The notes below the pieces were generated by a model, which saw only the letters and a program-made list of their open reading frames with translations, had not been told where the DNA came from and made no database searches. Below are positions 25,600-34,042 of a DNA stretch of 64,000 nucleotides, piece by piece (position 1 is the stretch's first letter; the number at the start of each line of letters is the position of its first letter). The translations under genes and the position numbers were made by a program. The stretch comes from Mesosutterella faecium. Lineage in GTDB: Bacteria; Pseudomonadota; Gammaproteobacteria; Burkholderiales; Burkholderiaceae_F. The stretch spans positions 1,587,001-1,651,000 of the forward strand of contig NZ_JAKZJU020000001.1 in NCBI RefSeq assembly GCF_022809315.2. The letters are read 5' to 3'.

Positions 25600-26774
25600 T
25601 CTACGTGAACGCCGTGTCCGCCCTTTGCAGCCTCGGCTGCGGCCCGGACGAGATTCTGGGAAACCTCGCCCTCGGGCGGGCTCCCGGCCTGCGCCCGACG
25701 CAGGGGTTCCTCACCCGGGGGCGCACCGCCTGGCTCGGGCACTTCACGAAGCCGCTGCCGCCGATGCCCGCGGGATTTCCCCGCGAGGAGAGCCGCAACA
25801 ACCGGGCTCTGCGGGCCGCCTGGGAGAGCTGCCCCGCGTTCGCCCGGCTGCTTCACTCAACGCCGCGCGACGGCATTGCGGTGGTGCTTGGCACGAGCAC
25901 GTCGGGGTCGGACGAGGCCGACCGCTACGTGAGCTCGGTCCTTAAGGCGGGTCCCGGCCGGGAGCCCGGGGAGTTTGCCGCGGAAAGCCAGGAGCTTGGC
26001 GACCCCTCGAGGTTCCTCTCGGCGTGGCTCGGCACCGAGGGCCCGGCCTACACGGTTTCGACGGCCTGCACGAGCAGCATCCGCGCCGTGATCAGCGGCG
26101 CGAAGCTGATCGAGTCCGGGCTCGCGCAGGCCGCGCTCGTGGGCGGAGCCGACACCCTGGCGAGGCTGCCGGTGAACGGCTTTGCTTCGCTCGGGGCGCT
26201 CTCGCCCGGGCTTTGCGCCCCGTTTGCCGCCGGCCGGGACGGCATCACGATCGGCGAGGGCGCGGCGCTGCTGTGGCTCTCGCGCGAGCCTTCCCCGGTG
26301 GCGCTTCTGGGGTTCGGAGAGAGTTCCGACGCCCACCACATGACGGCGCCGGACCCGGCCGGCTCGGGCGCCTACGAGGCGATGCGCGGCGCGCTCGAGC
26401 GCGCGGGCCTTGCCGCGCAGAACCTCTCCTACGTGAATCTTCACGGCACCGGAACGCCGCTTAACGACGCCATGGAGGCCGCGGCGACCTTCAAGGCGGT
26501 GGGAGACGCGCCGCTTTGCAGCTCGACCAAGCCCCTGACGGGCCACACGCTGGGAGCCGCCGGAGCGCTCGAAGCGGTGCTCGCGGTCCTTTTGTCCTCC
26601 CGGGGCGGCATGATCCCAGGGCAGTTCGCACCGGGGCGGGTGCGGGATCCGGCGCTCGAGGGGATCAGGCTTCCGCTTCGTCCCCAGCGGGTGGAGCCCG
26701 GCCCGGTGCTCACTTCCAATTTCGCCTTCGGAGGCAGCAACGCCTCCCTTCTTTTCGGAGCGGCCGATGGCTGA
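25596..26774 (+). CDS. apeO: Beta-ketoacyl-ACP synthase (ApeO)
   Basis: 392 residues, TTG start with AGGGGAGG upstream, overlapping apeM by 4 nt. Active-site Cys in VSTACTSSIRA (about 157), His in NLHGTGTPLND (about 290) and a second His in TKPLTGHTLGAAG. Intact C-H-H triad of a condensing KS. It forms the KS/CLF pair with ApeC in characterised systems. A TTG start in a strongly expressed operon may keep its level in step with apeM by coupling. Confidence 0.9.
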   Translation: MIYVNAVSALCSLGCGPDEILGNLALGRAPGLRPTQGFLTRGRTAWLGHFTKPLPPMPAGFPREESRNNRALRAAWESCPAFARLLHSTPRDGIAVVLGTSTSGSDEADRYVSSVLKAGPGREPGEFAAESQELGDPSRFLSAWLGTEGPAYTVSTACTSSIRAVISGAKLIESGLAQAALVGGADTLARLPVNGFASLGALSPGLCAPFAAGRDGITIGEGAALLWLSREPSPVALLGFGESSDAHHMTAPDPAGSGAYEAMRGALERAGLAAQNLSYVNLHGTGTPLNDAMEAAATFKAVGDAPLCSSTKPLTGHTLGAAGALEAVLAVLLSSRGGMIPGQFAPGRVRDPALEGIRLPLRPQRVEPGPVLTSNFAFGGSNASLLFGAADG

Positions 26775-27273
26775 AACAGAAAAAGGCCTTTCCTACGGCG
26801 CGCCGTCCCAGTACCTTCCGCAGCGCCCGCCGATGCTCGTTCTCGACCGTGTTGAAAGCATCACGGAAGACGCAGTCCTCTGCAGCGCGGAGGCCGGCGC
26901 CTCGGGCCCGCTTGAAGTTTTCGCAGACGAGGCGGGGCTGCTGCCCCTTACTCTTTTCATCGAGCTCATGGCCCAGACGGCCGGCGTCTGGGCGGGCTAC
27001 TGGAGGCGGCAGGCAAACGAGCGCCTGCCCGAGCAGAAGCGCGACGCGCCCCTGGGGCTGCTGCTGAGCGTGCGCGGGCTTCAGGTGCTCGCGGCTGAAA
27101 TCCCTCGATGCGGCCGCCTCGAGGTTAAAATGAGCAAACTTTTCTACGAGGGGCCGCTCGGTTCCTTCGAAGGTTCGGTTCTCTGCGGCGGCAGGCTCCT
27201 TGCCACCGGGCGCGTGAGCGTCTGCCAGCCCCGGAACTTCGAGCTTACTAAGCTACTGGACAAAGCAGCATGA
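26767..27273 (+). CDS. apeP: Hotdog-fold dehydratase (ApeP)
   Basis: 168 residues. FabA/ApeP-like hotdog: LPQRPPMLVLDRVESI at the N-terminus, central helix LTLFIELMAQTAGVWAGYW and ending FEGSVLCGGRLLATGRVSV. The catalytic residue is in the conserved PQRPPML/E-L-MAQ region. ApeP forms a heterocomplex with ApeI in published work. Overlaps apeO by 8 nt and apeQ by ATGA. Confidence 0.88.
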   Translation: MAETEKGLSYGAPSQYLPQRPPMLVLDRVESITEDAVLCSAEAGASGPLEVFADEAGLLPLTLFIELMAQTAGVWAGYWRRQANERLPEQKRDAPLGLLLSVRGLQVLAAEIPRCGRLEVKMSKLFYEGPLGSFEGSVLCGGRLLATGRVSVCQPRNFELTKLLDKAA

Positions 27274-28010
27274 TGCATTCTTCCCGCACTTTTCTCGTGA
27301 CCGGCGCAAGCGGCGGCATCGGGCGCGCCTGTGCGCTCGAGCTGGCCGCCCGGGGCTACCCCGTCGTGCTTCACTGCCGCAGCGGCAGGGACCGCGCCGA
27401 AGGAGCGGCCGATGAGATCCGCCGCGCCGGCGGCTCGGCCCGGGTTCTCTCGTTTGACGTCGCCGACGGCCCCGCATCCCGCCGCGCCCTCGAGGCCGAC
27501 ATCGCCTCGCACGGCGCCTACTGGGGCATTGCGGCCTGCGCGGGCATCGCCCGCGACGCGGCCTTCCCGGCTCTCACCGCCGAGGACTGGAAAAGCGTCA
27601 TCGACACCGATCTCAACTCCTTCTACAACGTGATCCAGCCCTGCGTCATGCCGATGCTCGGGCTTCGCGACGGCGGCCGGATCATCGCCGTTTCCTCGGT
27701 CTCCGGTCTGATGGGCAACCGCGGCCAGGTGAACTACAGCGCGGCGAAGGCCGGACTCATCGGCGCGGTGAAGGCGCTCGCCGTGGAGCTCGGCAAGCGC
27801 CGGGTCACGGTGAACGCCGTTGCGCCCGGGCTCATCGACACCGGGATGGTCCGCATGGAGCCCGCGGCGCTCGAGGCGGCGAAGGCGGCGATTCCGCTTC
27901 GCCGCATGGGGCGGCCCGAGGAAGTGGCCTCCCTGGTCGCGTTCCTCGCGGGCGAGGGCGCGGCCTACATCACCCGGCAGGTGATTTCGGTGAACGGAGG
28001 CCTGCTGTGA
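27270..28010 (+). CDS. apeQ: 3-oxoacyl-ACP reductase, SDR family (ApeQ)
   Basis: 246 residues, FabG-type short-chain dehydrogenase: NADP-binding TGASGGIGRA (about 9-18), AGIARDAAF, catalytic SSVSGLMGNRGQVNYSAAKAG with Ser about 142 and the YxxxK pair about 155-159, and C-terminal SVNGGL. It reduces each beta-keto intermediate before dehydration. ATGA and GTGA overlaps tie it to apeP and apeR. Confidence 0.93.
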   Translation: MMHSSRTFLVTGASGGIGRACALELAARGYPVVLHCRSGRDRAEGAADEIRRAGGSARVLSFDVADGPASRRALEADIASHGAYWGIAACAGIARDAAFPALTAEDWKSVIDTDLNSFYNVIQPCVMPMLGLRDGGRIIAVSSVSGLMGNRGQVNYSAAKAGLIGAVKALAVELGKRRVTVNAVAPGLIDTGMVRMEPAALEAAKAAIPLRRMGRPEEVASLVAFLAGEGAAYITRQVISVNGGLL

Positions 28011-29239
28011 CGCCGCGCCGCGTAGTGGTGACGGGGGGCTCGGCGATCACCGCCTTCGGAAGCTCCTGGGAGGAGATCAAGCCGCGGCTTCAGGCCGGCA
28101 GGAACGCCGTCCGGGTGATGGAGGACTGGGGACAGTTCAAGGGCCTCAACTGCCGGCTGGGGGCTCCGGTCGAGAATTTCACTCTTCCCGAGCACTACAC
28201 GAGGAAGAAAACCCGCTCGATGGGCCGGGTGGCGCAGCTGGCGACCCGCTCGGCCGAACTCGCGCTGGACGAGGCCGGGCTTTCCGGCGACCCCGTGCTC
28301 GGCAGCGGCCGCACGGGCGTCGCCTACGGCTCTTGCGTGGGATGCACCAAGAGCATCATGGAGTTCGGCACGATGCTCTCCGAGCACAGCACCGGCTCCA
28401 TCACGGGCACGAGCTACGTGCGGCTCATGCCGCACACCACGGCGGTGAACATCAGCCTCTTTTTCGGACTGCGCGGAAGGGTCATCCCCACCTCGAGCGC
28501 GTGCACTTCAGGCAGCCAGGCGATCGGCTACGCCTGGGAGGCGGTCCGCTACGGACTGCAGGACGTCATGGTGGCCGGAGGCTCCGAGGAGCTCACGCCG
28601 GCGCACGCGGCGGCCTTCGACACGCTGTTTGCGGCCAGCGTTAAAAATGACACGCCGGAGCTCACCCCGGCGCCTTTTGACAAGCGCCGCGACGGGCTTG
28701 TGATCGGGGAGGGCGCGGGGACTCTGATTCTCGAGTCGCTCGAGCACGCGAAGGCGCGCGGCGCCAGGATCTGGGGCGAGATCACGGGTTTTGCGACCAA
28801 CTGCGACGCGAGCCACGTGACCAACCCCAACTCGGAGACGATGCGGATCTGCATGCAGCAGGCGCTCGAGTCCGCAGAGATCGCTCCTTCAGCGGTGGGC
28901 TACATCAACGGCCACGGCACCGGCACGGTGCAGGGCGACCGCTCCGAGAGCATCGCCACGGCCGCCTTGTTCGGAAGCCGCGTGCCGTTTTCAACCCTGA
29001 AGGGGTATTTCGGACACACGCTGGGCGCCTGCGGCGGGATCGAGGCCTGGCTCACGCTGCGCATGATGAACGACCGGTGGTTCGCCCCCACCGTCAACCT
29101 GCGCGAGCCGGACCCGGAGTGCGGCGAGCTCGACTACATCATCGGGCGGGGGCGGGAGATCGACGCCGAATACGCCGTCTCGAACAACTTCGCCTTCGGC
29201 GGGGTGAACACCTCCCTCGTCTTCAGGCGCTGGGCCTGA
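28007..29239 (+). CDS. apeR: Beta-ketoacyl-ACP synthase (ApeR)
   Basis: 410 residues, GTG start overlapping the apeQ stop. FabF-type KS with active-site Cys in PTSSACTSGSQA (about 166), His in NGHGTGTVQGD (about 304) and His in LKGYFGHTLGACGG (about 340). This second full ketosynthase probably catalyses the first condensation or supplies chain flexibility. It ends the operon, and the convergent HMA gene stops 14 nt away. Confidence 0.92.
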   Translation: MTPRRVVVTGGSAITAFGSSWEEIKPRLQAGRNAVRVMEDWGQFKGLNCRLGAPVENFTLPEHYTRKKTRSMGRVAQLATRSAELALDEAGLSGDPVLGSGRTGVAYGSCVGCTKSIMEFGTMLSEHSTGSITGTSYVRLMPHTTAVNISLFFGLRGRVIPTSSACTSGSQAIGYAWEAVRYGLQDVMVAGGSEELTPAHAAAFDTLFAASVKNDTPELTPAPFDKRRDGLVIGEGAGTLILESLEHAKARGARIWGEITGFATNCDASHVTNPNSETMRICMQQALESAEIAPSAVGYINGHGTGTVQGDRSESIATAALFGSRVPFSTLKGYFGHTLGACGGIEAWLTLRMMNDRWFAPTVNLREPDPECGELDYIIGRGREIDAEYAVSNNFAFGGVNTSLVFRRWA

Positions 29240-29253
29240 AGCGGGCCGTCCGC

Positions 29254-29520
29254 TCAGCCGAAAAGCTTCGCGAAGAACCCTTTTTTCGGCTTTTCCTCTT
29301 CCTGGGCGAAAGAGGTCATTTCGTAGCCGGTTCCGGAGAGCGCCTCCCTGAAGTCGCTTTCCGGAAGCGGCTTTTCGGTGAGGACCTCGCAGCACTCTTT
29401 CCTGCGGTTCGCCCGAACCTTGCTGCAGTCCCCGCCCAGTTTTTCCCTGATCGCCCCGGCCACGTGCGCCTCGCACATCGGGCAGACCATGCCTTTCACT
29501 CCAAGGATTGTTTTGTACAT
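29254..29520 (-). CDS. Heavy-metal-associated (HMA) domain protein
   Basis: 88 residues from ATG 29520, with GGAGAA upstream; the frame is open 20 codons further but without a ribosome site. N-terminal ferredoxin-like HMA fold with the metal-binding loop GMVCPMCEAH (C-x2-C). A short Lys/Phe-rich tail ends KKGFFAKLFG. An extra Cys pair, RRKECCEVL, lies in the middle. Proteins of this type carry Cu(I) or another soft metal in the cytoplasm. No P-type ATPase is nearby. A Fur-box-like palindrome precedes it. Confidence 0.85.
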   Translation of the reverse strand: MYKTILGVKGMVCPMCEAHVAGAIREKLGGDCSKVRANRRKECCEVLTEKPLPESDFREALSGTGYEMTSFAQEEEKPKKGFFAKLFG

Positions 29521-29553
29521 GAGATTATTCTCCAGGAAGCATCGAAAAGATGT

Positions 29554-29572
29554 GAGGATGATAATCGTTTTT
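29554..29572 (-). promoter_or_regulatory. Possible Fur box upstream of the HMA gene
   Basis: Nineteen bases, GAGGATGATAATCGTTTTT, agree with the Fur consensus GATAATGATAATCATTATC at about 14 of 19 positions. The site lies 34-52 nt upstream of the HMA gene's start. Iron control of a metal-binding protein is plausible, but no promoter elements were established. Confidence 0.35.
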
Positions 29573-29610
29573 ATTAGCAACGGAGTGAAAGGCCGCTCCG
29601 GGCGGCCGCT

Positions 29611-30645
29611 TCAGGAGACGGGGGTGAGGCGAAAGAGCCTGTAGGGCCTGCGGCGGGAGACGGGGATGTCGTTCTGCGATTCGGTGAACCAGATGCGGCC
29701 CCGGGCGTCGAGCGCGAAGTCGTCGGCCCAGTGGAAGCGCGTGGGGTACTCGAGCGTGCGGGCCCGGCGGGAAGCGACGCTGTAGGCGAGCAGCTTCGAG
29801 TTCTGGAGGTCTCCCATGTAGATCACGCCTTTTCGCACGACCATGCCGGCCGAAGGATGGATGTTGTCCGCGATCGTGCGGATCTCGCGGCGCCGCTGCT
29901 CGGAAGTGAGCCGATCGTCTGCGAGGCACTGGGTCGGGATGCTGAAGATCCGCGTTTCAATCAGCGGCGTGAAGTAGAGCGACCGGCCGTCTTCCGACAG
30001 AGTAACGCCATCGATGTGGGGCGAGGCCGGCACCACGTTGCCGGCGGGCATGGCCACAAAGCGCGCGTTGGCCCGGGTCTCGGGCGTCCTGCGGTCGAGC
30101 GCGAGCCAGCCGCGGTCCGTCTTCAGGTCGATCACGAGGAGCCCCCCGGCGCCAGCGTCGGATATGTAGGCGCAGTGCCGCGCGGTATCAATCCTGAAGT
30201 CCGAAAGGTCGCTGGCGTCCACCAGCAGCGAGGGCGGGATCGGATGAACGCTTTTCACCTGATTGCGCCTGAGGTCAATGCAGACAAGCCTCGCTCCGGC
30301 TTTTCGCGCGCTCATGCCTTCGAGCCTGCCCGAGTCGAGCGCCCAGAGCCGGTCCTCGGAGTCGACGACAATGCCCGTGACGCTTCTGAAGCTGCTGTTC
30401 GCCTCGCGGTCGAGGAAGCGCACCGGCACGCCGCCCTTTAATTCGGCCACGTGGTAGGACGGGAATTCGGAAATCGTCGGAAAGCTCACGAAAACGCGGT
30501 CCGCCTTCGAAACAGCCACCCCGGTCCACTGATAGTCGGAGGTCGTGATGAGCTCGAGCCTGGGCAGGGCAGGGGCTCTGGCCGCCCGAACCTCCCGCAG
30601 ACAGGGGGCGAGGGCTGAAGCAATAAGGAACTGGCGGCGGTTCAT
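29611..30645 (-). CDS. Exported yellow/major-royal-jelly-like protein
   Basis: 344 residues with a Tat-like start MNRRQFLIASALAPCL and a predicted cleavage after residue about 23. The mature protein is a six-bladed beta-propeller of the MRJP/yellow family, with repeats such as VTGIVVDSEDRLWALDSG, HIDGVTLSEDGRSLYFTPL and ADDFALDARGRIWFTES. Family members include L-dopachrome tautomerase-related proteins; enzymatic role in bacteria is generally unknown. Monocistronic. Confidence 0.82.
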   Translation of the reverse strand: MNRRQFLIASALAPCLREVRAARAPALPRLELITTSDYQWTGVAVSKADRVFVSFPTISEFPSYHVAELKGGVPVRFLDREANSSFRSVTGIVVDSEDRLWALDSGRLEGMSARKAGARLVCIDLRRNQVKSVHPIPPSLLVDASDLSDFRIDTARHCAYISDAGAGGLLVIDLKTDRGWLALDRRTPETRANARFVAMPAGNVVPASPHIDGVTLSEDGRSLYFTPLIETRIFSIPTQCLADDRLTSEQRRREIRTIADNIHPSAGMVVRKGVIYMGDLQNSKLLAYSVASRRARTLEYPTRFHWADDFALDARGRIWFTESQNDIPVSRRRPYRLFRLTPVS

Positions 30646-30737
30646 GAGAAAGGACTTGGTCTATAAACAGTTTTACCTAATGGGTGTCACTTAGTTTCGT
30701 CATTATATAGAGTTCGCGGCGAGAAGCCTCGCCGCGC

Positions 30738-31436
30738 TCAGCCGTTCCTCTCCTTCAGCCGCTGCAGAGGGGGGAACTTCTGCCAGAGCTTCACAAAAAT
30801 CCCGGTGGTGATCGCCGACAAGACGGTGCCCTCCCGGATTCCTTCCGGGTGTCCCAGAAAGATGAGGCCGATCGCTGCGGCGGTGAGCACGAGCGTCCAG
30901 TCGTAGGTGAACTTCACCCGGGGAAACGGCTTGTGGAAGGCCATGGACGCCGCAATGACGACGCCGTCGCCCGGCAGGCTTGTCGTGAAGGAGGCCACTT
31001 CGAGCACGATACCGAGGGCAAGCAGGGCGCTTCCGGCCGTATTCTGCACGAGGCGCGCTCCGTAGGCCTCTGGCGCCACAAAGGAAAGAACCCACATCGC
31101 CGCGTCGATGAAAAAGCCGAAGACCAGGACAAGCGGCACCTGCAGGAGATTGAGCCGCAGCCTGAAGCGGCTGCCAAGCAGCGCCCACTGGACGAAGAAA
31201 AAGAGGACGTTCATCGCAATCGTGAGCTCGCCGAAGCTGTAGGGCGTGACGAAGGTGAGCGAATAGGGCACGGAGGAAAGCGGCGTGGTCCCGATGCCGG
31301 CCCGGGTTGTGAGCGCAATTCCGGAGGCCACGCAGGCCATGCCGCAGAAAAGCGTCACCCATCTCGAAAGAGCTTTATTCCCCATCATATTTTTCAAATT
31401 CACCGGGAAGAGAGTTTTAATCCGCAAAGCGTCCAT
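30738..31436 (-). CDS. YczE/YitT-like integral membrane protein
   Basis: 232 residues with about five to six transmembrane helices. Signature stretches include LTTRAGIGTTPLSSVPYSLTF and the SLPGDGVVIAASMAF loop, matching the YczE/DUF6198 family of inner-membrane proteins of unknown function. Start at 31436 is the longest frame; the double ATG at 31388/31385 is an alternative, and neither has a clear ribosome site. Confidence 0.75.
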   Translation of the reverse strand: MDALRIKTLFPVNLKNMMGNKALSRWVTLFCGMACVASGIALTTRAGIGTTPLSSVPYSLTFVTPYSFGELTIAMNVLFFFVQWALLGSRFRLRLNLLQVPLVLVFGFFIDAAMWVLSFVAPEAYGARLVQNTAGSALLALGIVLEVASFTTSLPGDGVVIAASMAFHKPFPRVKFTYDWTLVLTAAAIGLIFLGHPEGIREGTVLSAITTGIFVKLWQKFPPLQRLKERNG

Positions 31437-31604
31437 TTTACAAACATTTAGGTATTACTTACGGTCTTTTAGCCCTTTGACTGCAGTCAACAGGCCTATA
31501 AGTTACTTACTAATAAGTAGAGACTTTCTCTATAATCATTTCGAAGATTACGAATCTTTACACATCATTGCACCCGTTAACTCCTCTTCGGAGCTTGCTT
31601 GAGA

Positions 31605-32102
31605 ATGGAAGAAACAGCGTCTGCACAAGGGGAGCCGCCTTTGCAAATCGACCAGACCGCTCAAATCCTGGGACAGCGGATCCGCAGCAACAGGCAGTCG
31701 ATGAATCTCACGTTTGCAAGGATGTCCCTGAAAGCCGGAATTTCAAAGGCCGCGCTCGAAAAAGTGGAGCGCGGGGACACGGACGCGCCGCTCAGCTTTT
31801 ACCTGAAGGTCGTCTGGAGAATCGACGGGTTTGCCACCTGCAGCGGATTTCTGAGCCCCGAGGGGCTCAAGGAACGCGGCCGCTCCCCGGTGGACCAGCT
31901 GATGCGGCTGTGCGGCAAAAGAGTCGCACAGAAGCGCGCGAGCCTGGGCCTCACGCTTCAGGAGCTTTCAAAAAAATGCGGCGTGCCGCCGGAGGAGCTC
32001 ATGAAAATCGAGTGGGGCGGCAGCTGGGGCACTTTTGCCGATTACAGCCGATTGTTTGAGGCCCTGGGCGAGCCCGGGCTGCTGCCGGGGCTGCTGCGCT
32101 AG
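31605..32102 (+). CDS. Tandem helix-turn-helix (XRE-like) transcriptional regulator
   Basis: 165 residues from ATG 31605; a TTG at 31599 is equally placed for the GGAG at 31590. Two HTH_3-like units occur: LGQRIRSNRQSMNLTFARMSLKAGISKAALEKVERGD (about 22-60) and CGKRVAQKRASLGLTLQELSKKCGVPPEELMKIEWGG (about 105-142). No effector domain. Preceded by an AT-rich promoter region (31440-31570). Its stop overlaps, tail to tail, that of the next gene. Confidence 0.8.
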   Translation: MEETASAQGEPPLQIDQTAQILGQRIRSNRQSMNLTFARMSLKAGISKAALEKVERGDTDAPLSFYLKVVWRIDGFATCSGFLSPEGLKERGRSPVDQLMRLCGKRVAQKRASLGLTLQELSKKCGVPPEELMKIEWGGSWGTFADYSRLFEALGEPGLLPGLLR

Positions 32103-32560
32103 GCCGCGTTCTTTCCGTGATCCCCGCCATTTAAGCGTCTTAGCGCGGCCAGCGCCAGAGGCGAGGCAAAGCAGACCTCGCGCCTGTCATGGCGCCTTCT
32201 GTTCACAATCCTTATCGTGAGGGTTCCCGGCCCTTCCGGAATCTTCCGGTCGAGCTGCCCCGCCGCATCGGCCGCGAGTTCCGCGACGTTTCGAAACCGG
32301 CCCCAGAGTCCGCGCGGCAGCAGCGCCGACTCATCGATCCGCTCGTCTTCGCCCAGCCCGTACTGTGCGCTGATGAAGCGCGAGAACTCCGGACGGATCC
32401 GCTCAATCGAATCGAGTTCGGTCGCGAAAAGGCGATGCTCGCAGCCCTCCCGCTCCGATTTGCCGCAAAACGGGCAGTAGATCCGCAGCAGCTGGTAGGC
32501 GTCTTCGCCGAGCGTCACCGTCCCCGCGGGCGCGTCCGCCGGATTTTCTCTGTTGTCCAT
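32099..32560 (-). CDS. Hypothetical protein with Cys cluster
   Basis: 153 residues from ATG 32560, behind CAGGAA; a longer frame upstream reads as non-coding. Contains CPFCGKSEREGCEH near residue 30, a possible small zinc site (C-x2-C-x7-C-x-H). The rest is helical and charged and ends LRRLNGGDHGKNAA. Convergent with, and overlapping by four bases, the double-HTH regulator. I recognise no family. Confidence 0.6.
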   Translation of the reverse strand: MDNRENPADAPAGTVTLGEDAYQLLRIYCPFCGKSEREGCEHRLFATELDSIERIRPEFSRFISAQYGLGEDERIDESALLPRGLWGRFRNVAELAADAAGQLDRKIPEGPGTLTIRIVNRRRHDRREVCFASPLALAALRRLNGGDHGKNAA

Positions 32561-32760
32561 GAATTGAATTCCTGACTGAGGGGCCCCGGGCATTTTAGCC
32601 CCGGGGCCCAGAGTTCGTGAGCGCAGGCGCGGCCCGTGAGATGAAGAAAGAGCCCTGTTTCCCGCGCTCATTTCCGCCCTGGGCGCCCCCGGAGCCGGGC
32701 GGGCCGGTCCGGGGCCGCATGATTAGAATCCCAGTATTCTGCAAAAGGAGGAGGCGAAGC

Positions 32761-33957
32761 ATGCCCATACTGGTTAAACCCTCGGAGCTTGAGGAAGACG
32801 CCCGCGTCTGCGCGGAAATCCGCCGTCAGATCCACCGCGAGCCGGAAGTAGGCCTGAACCTGCCGCATACGGCGGAGAAAATTGTGGAGGCGCTGAAGGC
32901 TTGCGGCGTGGACGAGATTGCCACACATGTCGGCGGCCCGGATGTGACGGGCATCGTGGCGCTTGTGCGCGGCAGCCGCCCGGGCCGCACGATCGGCCTC
33001 AGAGCCGACTACGACGGGCTGGGGCTCGAGGAGATGACCGGCAAGCCCTGGGCGAGCGGCCTCAGAAAGCGCATGCACGCCTGCGGTCACGACGGCCATG
33101 TGGCAACTCTTCTGGCCGCGGTGCGCTGGCTGTGCCGCCACCGGGATTTCAAGGGAACGCTGGCCGCCATTTTCCAGCCGGGCGAGGAAGGCTTTGCCGG
33201 CGGCCGCTTCATGCTCGAGGACGGGCTCGTTGACCGCTTCGGGATTTCCGAGTTCTATGCGCTTCACTCCGAGCCCCGTGTCGCGCTCGGGAAGGTCGCG
33301 CTGGTCGAGGGCTACGCCACCGCAAACGCCGATGTCTTTGAAATCACGTTTGAGGGAAAGGGCGGGCACGGCTCGCGTCCGCACCTTGCCCGCGACCCGA
33401 TTGTCGCCGCCTCGGAGGCCGTCATGGCCTTCCAGACGATCGCCTCCCGGAACGTGAATCCGGACGACACCGCGGTGGTCTCGGTCTGCTGCATCCTTTC
33501 GGGCACGCCGGAGGCGACCAGCGTCATCCCGCAGAGCGCGGTGCTGCGCGGCACCTGCCGCTGCTACAAGCCCGACGTCCAGGACGTCATCGAGCACCGC
33601 ATGAAGACGATCGCCCAGGGCATCGCCTCCGCCTACGAGATGACGGCCGACGTGAAATACACGAGGCTTTACCCGGCGATGTACAACAACCCGGAGCGCG
33701 TGAGGGACGCGAGGGCGCTGCTCGAGCAGTCCCTGGGAAAGGAAAACGTCGAGCAGTGGCACCGCAACGCCGGCGGCGAGGACTTCGCCTTCATGCTGGG
33801 GGCGAAGCCCGGCTGCCTTTTCCGCCTCGGCATGAAGGACGAGGATGCGGCGCACGCCTCGCCGCTGCACAGCCAGTGCTTCGACTTCAACGACAAGGCG
33901 ATTCCCACCGGCGCGAGCGCGCTGCTCACGATCGCTCTGAACCGGATGGCGGCGTAA
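32761..33957 (+). CDS. M20D amidohydrolase (hippurate/IAA-amino-acid hydrolase type)
   Basis: 398 residues from ATG 32761, just behind a strong AAAGGAGGAGG ribosome site. Family blocks: MHACGHDGHVATLL (metal-binding Cys and His), FQPGEEGFAGGRFMLEDG (Glu pair), LHSEPR, GKGGHGSRPHLARDP in the dimerisation domain and NAGGEDFAFML near the end. It should cleave N-acyl amino acids or related amides in the cytoplasm. The neighbouring LysR gene starts 85 nt downstream on the same strand. Confidence 0.92.
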   Translation: MPILVKPSELEEDARVCAEIRRQIHREPEVGLNLPHTAEKIVEALKACGVDEIATHVGGPDVTGIVALVRGSRPGRTIGLRADYDGLGLEEMTGKPWASGLRKRMHACGHDGHVATLLAAVRWLCRHRDFKGTLAAIFQPGEEGFAGGRFMLEDGLVDRFGISEFYALHSEPRVALGKVALVEGYATANADVFEITFEGKGGHGSRPHLARDPIVAASEAVMAFQTIASRNVNPDDTAVVSVCCILSGTPEATSVIPQSAVLRGTCRCYKPDVQDVIEHRMKTIAQGIASAYEMTADVKYTRLYPAMYNNPERVRDARALLEQSLGKENVEQWHRNAGGEDFAFMLGAKPGCLFRLGMKDEDAAHASPLHSQCFDFNDKAIPTGASALLTIALNRMAA

Positions 33958-34042
33958 GGATCTGTCGTTTTTTCTTCATGAAGGCGGCTGCCCGCTCGTC
34001 CGGGCAGTCCCCTTTGTGTTCTCTTTTCGGGAGGGCGCGTCT

